A DNA stretch of 9,884 nt. Source: an archaeon (lineage in GTDB: Archaea > Nanobdellota > Nanobdellia > Woesearchaeales > ARS49). Positions 1-5,005 of the stretch are shown piece after piece. The DNA lies in assembly GCA_016213425.1 (NCBI GenBank), contig JACRAI010000054.1:1-9884 (forward strand), given 5' to 3'. The notes below the pieces were generated by a model that saw only the letters and a program-made list of their open reading frames with translations, made no database searches and was not told the DNA's origin. Each line of letters opens with the position of its first letter. The stretch's first letter is position 1. A program made the translations under genes and the position numbers.

Positions 1-40
1 AAAGCCAATTCTGTTTTGGAAAAGATTGTATGTAGCTCAC
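1..40 (-). CDS. 5' end of an unidentified gene, running off the left edge
   Basis: Reading leftward, a GTG at 40-38 opens a frame of 13 codons (V/M-SYIQSFPKQNWL) that is still open at the window edge. It is preceded at 53-46 by GAGGTGAT, a near-perfect complement to the archaeal 16S 3' end, with a 6-nt spacing. The two TTG triplets nearer the ribosome site run straight into TGA, so GTG is the only start that works. The visible residues are too few to name a family. The start assignment rests on the strong ribosome site alone; the product is unknown. Confidence 0.45.
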   Translation of the reverse strand, partial: MSYIQSFPKQNWL

Positions 41-93
41 AACAAATCACCTCTTTTTACATTAAATAGATAAATAAGTTTAAAAATGTTTTT

Positions 94-138
94 AAAAAAA
101 TCTTTGTTTTTTTATTATTGACTTGTATGTTTTAAAAA
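94..138 (-). terminator. Oligo-T tracts downstream of tRNA-Glu
   Basis: On the minus strand, downstream of the tRNA, there are two T runs: five T at 138-134 and seven T at 100-94. Archaeal RNA polymerase terminates at such oligo-T stretches without needing a hairpin. The calls are based on base composition only, in an AT-rich spacer, so the exact end point is uncertain. Confidence 0.35.
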
Positions 139-163
139 TATTTATGTTGTTGATAGTACATAA

Positions 164-238
164 TGCTCCCGCCGGGATTTGAACCCGGGTTACCGCCTTG
201 AGAGGGCGGAGTGATGGGCCGGACTACACTACAGGAGC
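164..238 (-). tRNA. tRNA-Glu (anticodon CTC)
   Basis: The minus strand folds into a complete cloverleaf. The 7-bp acceptor stem starts GCTCCTG and closes with CGGGAGC, with one T-G wobble, followed by discriminator A at 164. The D-arm carries the GTGTAGTCCGGCC sequence typical of archaeal tRNA-Glu. A CCGCC/GGCGG anticodon stem encloses the 7-nt loop CTCTCAA, so the anticodon is CTC (plus-strand 200-202) and reads GAG. The T-arm has GGTTCAAATCC. CCA is not encoded and no intron is seen. A BRE/TATA-like element lies about 30 nt upstream and T-runs lie downstream, so it appears to be a single-gene transcript. Confidence 0.96.
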
Positions 239-261
239 TCAAATGAAAAGAAATGTTTGCT

Positions 262-277
262 GTTTTTTAAAGTTTCC
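262..277 (-). promoter_or_regulatory. BRE/TATA promoter of tRNA-Glu
   Basis: The minus strand reads GGAAACTTTAAAAAAC (277 to 262). A purine-rich BRE-like GGAAA is followed by an A/T-rich TATA-like core centred about 29 nt upstream of the first tRNA base, as expected for transcription starting at or near the mature 5' end. It resembles the elements in front of trmB and the DedA gene (GAAAG followed by an A/T core). Confidence 0.5.
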
Positions 278-302
278 ATACTAATTTGAGGTTTATAGTT
301 AA

Positions 303-340
303 TGGTTTACAGGAGTCTGTGAACTGCAAGCTGTAAACTA
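303..340. repeat. Three-part inverted repeat at the 3' end of the TrmB gene
   Basis: GTTTACAG at 305-312 can pair perfectly with CTGTAAAC at 331-338, extendable to 303-340 with one G-T pair. It can also pair with CTGTGAAC at 317-324 (one G-T pair) around a 4-nt loop. The two right-hand arms are near copies, so the hairpins are mutually exclusive. The element includes the TrmB stop codon (338-340). No T-run follows on the minus strand, so it is not a classic intrinsic terminator; it may be a 3' processing or stability structure. Confidence 0.5.
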
Positions 341-1078
341 CACGCTACTCCATGCCCATTCAAAATAGTCTACATAACTATCTGCGCTTTCTTTGTTTTT
401 AACTAGAATTGCTAATGGAACACTTTCAATACTTGGTGTTAAAGGAATAATAACAACTTTATCTCCGTAAATCAATACTGTCATTAAATTTCTCATTTGT
501 TTAGGCAAAAATTTAAATTGAATATTTCTAAATGTCCGCATCAAATCTTTAGCGTTTTTTCTTGTTGTTTCATTATCAATTGACAATGCTTTGATTTTTA
601 TGTTATTTTTTTCAGTTCTTTTGTAAAAATGCGGCATGAAATAAGGCAAGGTTAGTGATGCTTGTCCGCCAGTTCCTAAGGCGAATAAAGTTTTTCTCTC
701 TTTAATTACGTCTTCGAGGATTGTTTTCAATCCTTCTTTACCTTTATAAATTTCAGCATTAACTTCTTCAGCAGTTTTTTCAAACATTAATTTTAATGTT
801 GGCAACGCTTCGTTAACTGATGCTTCTTTTTCTTTAATTAAATCAAATAATTTTTCAGGATTTGTCGGGTGAAAAGTTTTTTTACCTTTTTCAATTATAT
901 GAGTAACTAATCCTTTATGTTCTAATTTTTCTAAGACATCATAAATTTTTGAAGAAGCAATGCCGGTTTTTCTTATTATCTTGCTAGTTGTTGTCGGTCC
1001 TAAATCAAGAAGTGCTAAGTAAACTCTTGCTTCTCTTTCCGACAAACCTAAATTTTTAAGTGCTAGTTCTACATTCAT
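338..1078 (-). CDS. TrmB-family transcriptional regulator
   Basis: This is a 246-residue protein. Residues 1-70 form the TrmB-type winged helix: LGLSEREARVYLALLDLGPTT, then an ASSKIYDVLEKLEHKGLV recognition helix and wing. A helical linker (about 73-105) leads to a C-terminal alpha/beta domain of the kind seen in TrmB-like regulators (EIYKGKEGLKTIL at 109-121, later YGDKVVIIPL at 204-213). It lacks the length of the long sugar-binding TrmB proteins (about 340 residues), so the effector cannot be predicted; sugar control should not be assumed. No ribosome site precedes ATG 1078, but a TATA box 22-29 nt upstream predicts a leaderless mRNA. It is divergent from the four-gene membrane cassette, making that operon and itself the most likely targets. 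Family certain; target inferred. Confidence 0.9.
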   Translation of the reverse strand: MNVELALKNLGLSEREARVYLALLDLGPTTTSKIIRKTGIASSKIYDVLEKLEHKGLVTHIIEKGKKTFHPTNPEKLFDLIKEKEASVNEALPTLKLMFEKTAEEVNAEIYKGKEGLKTILEDVIKERKTLFALGTGGQASLTLPYFMPHFYKRTEKNNIKIKALSIDNETTRKNAKDLMRTFRNIQFKFLPKQMRNLMTVLIYGDKVVIIPLTPSIESVPLAILVKNKESADSYVDYFEWAWSSV

Positions 1079-1099
1079 AAGTTTAGTTTGCTCTGCAAG

Positions 1100-1117
1100 T
1101 ATTAAAATCTTTCTAAA
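1100..1117 (-). promoter_or_regulatory. BRE/TATA promoter of the TrmB gene
   Basis: The minus strand carries TTTAGAAAGATTTTAATA (1117 to 1100): a BRE-like AGAAAG followed by a TATA-like TTTTAATA centred about 26 nt before the ATG at 1078. This spacing puts the transcription start at or next to the start codon. The first 13 bases are identical to those in front of the DedA gene at 3770-3782. Confidence 0.5.
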
Positions 1118-1121
1118 AAAA

Positions 1122-1139
1122 TACTCACCCTTAGGAGTA
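1122..1139. promoter_or_regulatory. TACTC-N8-GAGTA palindrome, candidate TrmB operator
   Basis: TACTC (1122-1126) and GAGTA (1135-1139) are perfect inverted 5-mers separated by 8 bases, in the intergenic region between the divergent TrmB gene and the membrane cassette. From memory, Halobacterium TrmB recognises TACT-N7-8-GAGTA; here the space after TACT is nine, so it is close but not identical. The position is upstream of the trmB TATA box and near possible cassette promoters. Operator role is inferred. Confidence 0.4.
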
Positions 1140-1177
1140 GCTAAATTGATATACCTACCGGCAATTCTTGTGTATTA

Positions 1178-1195
1178 TGCACGGAAGTGCGGAGG
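1178..1195 (+). promoter_or_regulatory. Ribosome site with adjoining GNRA hairpin before the membrane cassette
   Basis: GGAGG at 1191-1195 lies 7 nt before ATG 1203 and decides that start over the upstream TTG at 1146. Directly before it, GCAC (1179-1182) and GTGC (1187-1190) close a GGAA (GNRA-type) tetraloop, with a further T-G pair at 1178/1191 that touches the first G of the ribosome site. The hairpin is short; any effect on translation is speculative. Confidence 0.45.
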
Positions 1196-1202
1196 AATTA
1201 AA

Positions 1203-1514
1203 ATGACAAGTTTACAAACAAAATTGGGTTTCGGTTTCGTAATGGGAGGTTCTTTTATTGCTGGCGCAGTATTAGGATACTCTAAAGGTAAAGGAATAGC
1301 AACATCCGGATTAGAAGATTTTGCTTTAACATACGCGCCAGTTCCAGTTGGAGCTTTAATAGGCGCACAAATTGAGCTTAGTAAAGAAAGTAATCGTGGG
1401 CCTTTTGAAGGTTTAGGAGCTCTTTTTGGCGGAGCTGCAGGCGGAGCAACATCATTTGTATCTCAAGGTGCAGGATATCTTGCAGGTTATACTTTAGGAG
1501 GCGTACTAAAATGA
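1203..1514 (+). CDS. Small glycine-rich membrane protein, cassette gene 1
   Basis: The product is 103 residues. I chose ATG 1203 because GGAGG sits 7 nt upstream; the longer frame from TTG 1146 has no ribosome site. Hydrophobic, Gly/Ala-rich segments lie at about 8-26, 43-55 and 70-100, the last with glycine-zipper spacing (GGAAGGATSF, then GAGYLAGYTLGG). Between the first two segments is GYSKGKGI followed by FALTYAPVPVGALIG, a pattern repeated in the next three genes (GY..SKGIP, then ALT..GPAAVQG). It overlaps the next gene by ATGA, indicating translational coupling. I do not recognise a named family. Probably a two- or three-pass integral membrane protein; no enzymatic motif is visible. Confidence 0.85.
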   Translation: MTSLQTKLGFGFVMGGSFIAGAVLGYSKGKGIATSGLEDFALTYAPVPVGALIGAQIELSKESNRGPFEGLGALFGGAAGGATSFVSQGAGYLAGYTLGGVLK

Positions 1515-1858
1515 ATAAAAAAGATTTAACTAGATTTGTAGTTTATGGAAGTGTTTTTGCAGGTTCTTTTGGTGCAGGATTTTACAAAGGTTCTGCTGAT
1601 GCTAAAGGAATTAATTTGCCAGGAATTAGTGATATTGCTTTATTGTGTGCTCCGCCAATTATTGGAGGAATTGCAAGTGCACGTCTTGAAGCGCGTCTCG
1701 ATAGAAAGAACTATTCAAATCCTATCGAAGCGGTTGTTGATGGAATTTTCCAAGAACTGTACAATGTTGTGAATTTTGTCGGTGGTGGAATGTCTGCTGC
1801 AGTGTTTGAAGCAGCAGGTTATGGTACAGGATATTTAATTAACTGTGGAGGTAAATAA
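1511..1858 (+). CDS. Small glycine-rich membrane protein, cassette gene 2
   Basis: The product is 115 residues. The ATG overlaps the stop of gene 1 (ATGA at 1511-1514). It is the most diverged of the four. An N-terminal hydrophobic segment (about 8-25) is followed by FYKGSADAKGINLPG and DIALLCAPPIIGGIAS, aligning with the GY..SKGI / ALT..GP motif of its neighbours. A charged loop (ARLEARLDRKNY) and an amphipathic stretch follow, and it closes with FVGGGMSAAVFEAAGYGTGY, matching the C-terminal GGLET.AGY..G of genes 3 and 4. It carries more charged residues in the middle than the others, so it could have a distinct role in a hetero-oligomer. Function unknown. Confidence 0.83.
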   Translation: MNKKDLTRFVVYGSVFAGSFGAGFYKGSADAKGINLPGISDIALLCAPPIIGGIASARLEARLDRKNYSNPIEAVVDGIFQELYNVVNFVGGGMSAAVFEAAGYGTGYLINCGGK

Positions 1859-1859
1859 A

Positions 1860-2210
1860 ATGTTTCCAGAAAAATTTTTGAAATCAGCATTTGTAGCATT
1901 ATCTGTTGTTCCTTCAATGGCTGCTGGGGCGTGTTATGGTTATTGTGAATCTAAAGGAATTCCTATGGTTGAAAGTTTGCAAAATAAATTGTTGTATGGT
2001 CCTGCAGCTGTTCAAGGAATTGCAGGAGGAGCTTTTGGCGCGTTCTGGTTGTATGCTTTAGGAGGCGGAATGAGGCCTTTAAATTTGAGAGATGCTACGG
2101 ATATAACTCTTTTCGGAGCAGTGCCAGTTGCAGGAGTAGGAGCAGTAATTGGTGGACTAGAAACTGCAGCAGGGTATGGATTAGGTAAGTTAGGTGCTTA
2201 CCTTTTTTGA
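1860..2210 (+). CDS. Small glycine-rich membrane protein, cassette gene 3
   Basis: The product is 116 residues. ATG 1860 has GGAGG 8 nt upstream (1847-1851) inside the end of gene 2, and begins 1 nt after the gene 2 stop; the in-frame GTG at 1845 overlaps the ribosome site and is not credible. Hydrophobic segments are at about 8-26, 47-70 and 83-110. Diagnostic stretches are GYCESKGIPM, YGPAAVQGIAGGAFGAF and GGLETAAGYGLGKLG. The middle and C-terminal motifs are nearly those of gene 4, suggesting these two are the most recent duplicates. Compared with gene 4 it has an insertion before the last segment (MRPLNLRDATDITLFG). Unknown function. Confidence 0.85.
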   Translation: MFPEKFLKSAFVALSVVPSMAAGACYGYCESKGIPMVESLQNKLLYGPAAVQGIAGGAFGAFWLYALGGGMRPLNLRDATDITLFGAVPVAGVGAVIGGLETAAGYGLGKLGAYLF

Positions 2211-2221
2211 GGTGAATGAAA

Positions 2222-2530
2222 ATGATTCTTGAAAGTTATCAACACTCAAAATTTTGTGTAGTGACTGGAATTGCTTCATTATTTGTTGGAGTGTATCATG
2301 GATATAATAATTCTAAAGGAATTCCTGTTAATCATGAATTTGCTTTAACAGTCGGCCCTGCAGCAGTTCAAGGAGCGATGGGAGGAATTTTCGGACTGCT
2401 ACTGTCTTCAGGTTTAGGTGGGGCTTCTCTGAGTGTAGGAATGGAGTTTGGATCGATAGGTGCAGCTAAAGGAGGATTAGAAACTCTTGCGGGTTACATG
2501 ATAGGATATGTTGGGGGTAAATTTTTTTAA
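2222..2530 (+). CDS. Small glycine-rich membrane protein, cassette gene 4
   Basis: The product is 102 residues. GAGGTGA at 2209-2215 abuts an ATG at 2216 but lies 6 nt before the in-frame ATG at 2222, so 2222 is preferred; 2216 would add only Met-Lys. Hydrophobic segments are at about 12-27, 43-68 and 74-100. Shared motifs are HGYNNSKGIPV, EFALTVGPAAVQGAMGG and KGGLETLAGYMIGYVGGKFF. The ribosome site overlaps the gene 3 stop codon, consistent with coupled translation. A seven-T run covers the last two codons (2522-2528), so transcription probably ends here before the separate promoter at 2538. Function unknown. Confidence 0.85.
   Translation: MILESYQHSKFCVVTGIASLFVGVYHGYNNSKGIPVNHEFALTVGPAAVQGAMGGIFGLLLSSGLGGASLSVGMEFGSIGAAKGGLETLAGYMIGYVGGKFF
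2522..2528 (+). terminator. Oligo-T terminator at the end of the membrane cassette
   Basis: Seven consecutive T overlap the last codons and the stop of cassette gene 4. No hairpin is evident; archaeal termination at oligo-T is plausible, and a new TATA box begins ten bases later. Confidence 0.4.
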
Positions 2531-2537
2531 GAATAAC

Positions 2538-2577
2538 TTTATATAGATGCGTATTTCTTTTATTTATTAAAAGAGGT
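2538..2577 (+). promoter_or_regulatory. TATA box and ribosome site of the twin-CX3C protein gene
   Basis: TTTATATA at 2538-2545 is a near-consensus archaeal TATA box; transcription would begin around 2568, leaving a leader of about 17 nt. That leader contains GAGGT at 2573-2577, 7 nt before the TTG start at 2585. This makes the gene a separate transcription unit from the four-gene cassette. Confidence 0.6.
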
Positions 2578-2584
2578 TGATGAA

Positions 2585-3103
2585 TTGAAGTATTATTATC
2601 TTTTTATTGCAGGAGTTCTTTTAATTATTTTGTTAACTTCCGTTTTTGGATTTGCAATAACGGCTTTTGCAGTTAGTCAAGTTAAAAATCCTGAAGTTCC
2701 AGTCAAGAATGTACAACCAGTAACTAAGCAGCCACCAAAAGTTAATGCTCAATCTTCAGGTCCAATAAAAATTTACGGAACTGCAGAAGAACAAAAAAAA
2801 GAATACAAACCTGCAGGTTCAAATCAGCCTGAAGCAAAAGTTGTTAGTACTGAAGGACCAAAACCAGTAAGTGCTAGACAAAGAGGTCCGGTACAAGTTG
2901 ATCAAGAAGCGCTTAGAGAAAAACAACGTCAAAGAGAAGAAGCAAGAATGGCGGCAGAAAAAGCTAGATGCAGAAGTTCCTGTCTTGAACAAAATGATAA
3001 ATGTAAAAACTTATGTCCGTTAGGCATTTTTAGTCCTTTTGTTAATAATTGTGAAAACAATTGCAAATCAGAAAAGAATGCGTGTATCAATAGATGTAAT
3101 TAA
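2585..3103 (+). CDS. Membrane-anchored or secreted protein with a twin C-x3-C-x6-C-x3-C domain
   Basis: The product is 172 residues. The start is TTG 2585, set by GAGGT 7 nt upstream; the nearby ATG at 2580 gives only ATG-AAT-TGA. A hydrophobic N-terminus (about 5-31) is a signal peptide or anchor. Residues 32-105 form a Pro/Gln/Lys-rich, probably disordered stalk, and 107-127 a highly charged helix (QEALREKQRQREEARMAAEK). The C-terminal 44 residues hold eight Cys (129, 133, 140, 144, 156, 160, 167, 171) as two identical C-x3-C-x6-C-x3-C units joined by an 11-residue loop. The Cys would line one face of each helix, so a disulfide-stapled antiparallel hairpin outside the cell is likely. No named family recognised. 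Its stop overlaps the stop of the convergent DedA gene. Confidence 0.85.
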   Translation: MKYYYLFIAGVLLIILLTSVFGFAITAFAVSQVKNPEVPVKNVQPVTKQPPKVNAQSSGPIKIYGTAEEQKKEYKPAGSNQPEAKVVSTEGPKPVSARQRGPVQVDQEALREKQRQREEARMAAEKARCRSSCLEQNDKCKNLCPLGIFSPFVNNCENNCKSEKNACINRCN

Positions 3104-3747
3104 TTTTTTTTGTTCTTAATAATTTTATTTACTATTTCAAAAAGTATAGGAATAAAAGAAATCACGATGATTGCCAACACTGCTAAAGAAAAGTTTTCTT
3201 TTACAATTTGTATGTTTCCAAAAAAGTATCCTGCTAAAATACATAAAAGACTCCAAACAACTCCTCCAAATATATTGTATTTTAAGAATTCGAAATAATT
3301 CATTTTTCCTATACCTGCAACAAAAGGAGCAAAAGTTCTTATGATGGGAACAAACCGCGCTAAAAAAATACTTTTTTTACCGTAAGTATCATAAAATTCC
3401 TTGGTTTTATTCAAGTATTCTTTTTTAAAGAAACGAGCGTTTTCTTTTTTGAATACTTTAGGGCCTAAATGATGTCCTACAGAATAATTAATTGTATCCC
3501 CTAGAATTGCAGCAATAATGATTAATATTATGCTATAACTTAAATTCAAAGAACCTAAAGCTGCAAAGGAACCTACTGCAAAAAGCAATGAATCTCCTGG
3601 CAAAAAAGGAGTCACTACAAAACCAGTTTCTAAAAAAATCACTAAAAAAAGAATGGCATAAGTCCACAAACTATATGTTTCTATTACTCCACTGAGATAC
3701 TTATCGATATGTAGTAATAAATTTATGAATTCAGCAAGCATTTTCAT
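3100..3747 (-). CDS. DedA/VTT-family membrane protein
   Basis: The product is 215 residues, a usual length for DedA. Signature motifs are all present: E40 in FLETG, then PFLPGD (47-52); GDTINYSVG (83-91); and RFVPIIRTFAPFVAGIGKM (131-149) with R131, R137 and P141, followed by N158, G161 and W165. Several hydrophobic segments (about 24-42, 53-88, 160-180, 186-208) fit the half-embedded hairpin fold. Bacterial relatives flip undecaprenyl phosphate or phospholipids across the membrane; in an archaeon the substrate could be a dolichol-type polyprenyl phosphate, but that is inference. There is no ribosome site before ATG 3747; a TATA element about 24 nt upstream predicts a leaderless mRNA. It is convergent with the preceding gene, the two TAA stops sharing TTAA at 3100-3103. 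Confidence 0.94.
   Translation of the reverse strand: MKMLAEFINLLLHIDKYLSGVIETYSLWTYAILFLVIFLETGFVVTPFLPGDSLLFAVGSFAALGSLNLSYSIILIIIAAILGDTINYSVGHHLGPKVFKKENARFFKKEYLNKTKEFYDTYGKKSIFLARFVPIIRTFAPFVAGIGKMNYFEFLKYNIFGGVVWSLLCILAGYFFGNIQIVKENFSLAVLAIIVISFIPILFEIVNKIIKNKKN
3104..3110 (+). terminator. Oligo-T run after the twin-CX3C gene
   Basis: Seven T follow the TAA of the plus-strand gene directly. It lies within the 3' end of the convergent DedA gene. A simple archaeal oligo-T terminator is likely; no stem-loop is seen. Confidence 0.4.
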
Positions 3748-3765
3748 GATTTACTAATAGGAGTG

Positions 3766-3782
3766 TAATAAATCTTTCTAAA
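3766..3782 (-). promoter_or_regulatory. BRE/TATA promoter of the DedA gene
   Basis: The minus strand reads TTTAGAAAGATTTATTA (3782 to 3766): BRE-like AGAAAG and TATA-like ATTTATTA, centred about 24 nt before ATG 3747. The first 13 bases are identical to the trmB promoter at 1105-1117. Confidence 0.5.
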
Positions 3783-3818
3783 CAAGAGATTTAGGATAGA
3801 CCTTAAACAATGGATACA

Positions 3819-3856
3819 TTTATTAATTTGTTTTTATATTTGATACTTAAAGAGGT
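3819..3856 (+). promoter_or_regulatory. Promoter region and ribosome site of the 15-Cys protein gene
   Basis: Two TATA-like stretches exist: TTTATTAA at 3819-3826 and TTTATATT at 3833-3840. The first would start transcription near 3848 and keep the ribosome site AGAGGT (3851-3856) in the leader, 6 nt before ATG 3863. The second would give a nearly leaderless message. The ribosome site selects ATG 3863 over the out-of-frame ATG at 3859. Confidence 0.45.
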
Positions 3857-3862
3857 AAATGA

Positions 3863-4675
3863 ATGAATTACAAATTTGTTTTGCTTTTATTTTTAGGATT
3901 ATCAGGTTTGTTGATAGTTAATGAATTCACAGGAAAACAAGTAGTAAAATTAGATGTTTCAGCAACGAACAATTGTCCTATACAAGTTATTCAAGCCAGT
4001 TCGTGTGATGATTCAAAAACAATTAGCGCATCATACACTGCGGCAGAGTCTAGAGATCAAGAAGTTATTTGTTCTCTTGCAGAAGCAAAAGCTAAACTAT
4101 CTTGTAAAGAAATGAATTGTGCAGATTCTTGTCCTTCAAAGTTTACTAAAACAAACGAATCATTGACAGATCATACTTGTGTTATTGAAGGAGCGTGCAA
4201 TTGCAGAGCTCAAGAAGAAATCGAGGTGCATTCACAAGAAACTAAATGTCAATCATTATGTGTTGCACCCCCTAAGTCTTGTGAACCAGTCACTTTCAAT
4301 TTATCTCCAGAGATAGCGCGAAAACTTGTTGAAGTTTCGGAAGCTTACAAGAAAGGTAGCGGGCAAGGAGACCAACTTTTAGGAGATTTATTAAGAAGCA
4401 GTGCTTGTGCTTTTGGACTACAATACGCACCAGTAAGTCTAATAAATGTTGCGGATCAAGTAAAAAAATATTCTTCTTTCGAAGTGTGCGGTACAGAAAT
4501 AGAAGTACAGCCAGATTTTAATCAATTATCTGCTTTTTTAAGAAATCCTCAAATGCCTTCACTCAAAGGTATTGCAAAAATAAGTAAAGGATTAACTGCA
4601 GAAGTTAGAATAGACTCTGATGGCGCTTATCGTGCAGAAATGAATCTAGATTTGTGTGCTTTTATAAGAAAATAA
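3863..4675 (+). CDS. Secreted Cys-rich protein of unknown function
   Basis: The product is 270 residues. A hydrophobic signal peptide or anchor spans about 4-20 and is followed by FTGKQVVKLD; a short TG-plus-hydrophobic motif after the first membrane segment is something I associate with exported DPANN proteins, though I cannot verify that here. The mature part has 15 Cys (38, 48, 70, 81, 86, 90, 106, 112, 114, 129, 133, 140, 182, 209, 265), densest at 81-140, including CNC and C-x3-C pairs; the odd count leaves at least one unpaired. The C-terminal third (145-270) is less Cys-rich with alternating helix and beta character. No catalytic motif is recognised. It shares promoter and export style with the twin-CX3C gene and may act in the same envelope process. 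Hypothetical. Confidence 0.82.
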   Translation: MNYKFVLLLFLGLSGLLIVNEFTGKQVVKLDVSATNNCPIQVIQASSCDDSKTISASYTAAESRDQEVICSLAEAKAKLSCKEMNCADSCPSKFTKTNESLTDHTCVIEGACNCRAQEEIEVHSQETKCQSLCVAPPKSCEPVTFNLSPEIARKLVEVSEAYKKGSGQGDQLLGDLLRSSACAFGLQYAPVSLINVADQVKKYSSFEVCGTEIEVQPDFNQLSAFLRNPQMPSLKGIAKISKGLTAEVRIDSDGAYRAEMNLDLCAFIRK

Positions 4676-4701
4676 AAAAACTGAGTAAATTTTTCTCAGT
4701 T
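4674..4701 (-). terminator. Intrinsic-type terminator after the full dnaG frame
   Basis: On the minus strand AACTGAG (4701-4695), a 9-nt A/T loop, and CTCAGTT (4685-4679) form a perfect 7-bp stem continued by a T tract (4680-4674). It begins within the TAA at 4702-4700 that ends the extended dnaG frame, not at the earlier TAA at 5003, which suggests the transcription unit was built for the full-length gene. It also separates dnaG from the convergent 15-Cys gene. Confidence 0.6.
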
Positions 4702-5002
4702 AAATTTCTGCAGCAGTCATTACTGTAACTCTTGAGTCTTTAACTTTGCTGTCCATTCCTGCTAAGTGTTGAACTCCTGATTTTTCAGCAACGTTTGCTA
4801 AACTGCCATCTATTGAACCGTCAAGGACTACTGCGTAAACACTTCCAGTTAAGCTTGTTAAGGTTGTGCTTAACTCGCTTAGAGGAACTTTTCCTAAAAT
4901 ATTTAGTTTAGTATCAAGCAGTATTGCTCCTTTTGTGCCTATTAAACTTTCTAGCAGCTCCCCGAACTTTTCTTTTTCTTGAGTTGTTACTTTTTTAGCT
5001 GC
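4700..5002 (-). other. dnaG: In-frame C-terminal domain of DnaG beyond an internal TAA
   Basis: Directly after the TAA at 5005-5003 the same frame stays open for 100 codons to a TAA at 4702-4700. The translation looks like a real DnaG C-terminal domain: EKFGELLESLIGTKGAILLD, then KVPLSEL, VYAVVLDG and AEKSGVQHLAG, in the order I know from archaeal DnaG proteins. There is no in-frame ATG, GTG or TTG near its beginning and no ribosome site, so independent translation is unlikely. Frame is preserved, so the disruption looks like a substitution rather than an indel. Options are a sequencing or assembly error, a recent nonsense mutation, or stop-codon readthrough. Confidence 0.8.
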
Positions 5003-5005
5003 TTA
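5003..5005 (-). other. dnaG: Internal TAA stop codon within dnaG
   Basis: The context is GTT-TAA-GCA on the minus strand, in the Pro-rich linker between the Toprim and C-terminal domains. The flanking codons are in one frame on both sides. TAA serves as the terminal stop of many genes in this window, so genome-wide reassignment is excluded. Confidence 0.9.

Noticed and set aside
1146..1202. TTG start at 1146 giving a 19-residue longer cassette gene 1
   Set aside because: There is no ribosome site before it, the added residues do not resemble the paralogues, and GGAGG lies 7 nt before ATG 1203.
1203..2530. Bacteriocin or toxin cluster
   Set aside because: The proteins are Gly/Ala-rich and small, but no leader peptide, double-Gly cleavage site, peptidase-transporter or immunity gene is present nearby; the resemblance is only in composition.
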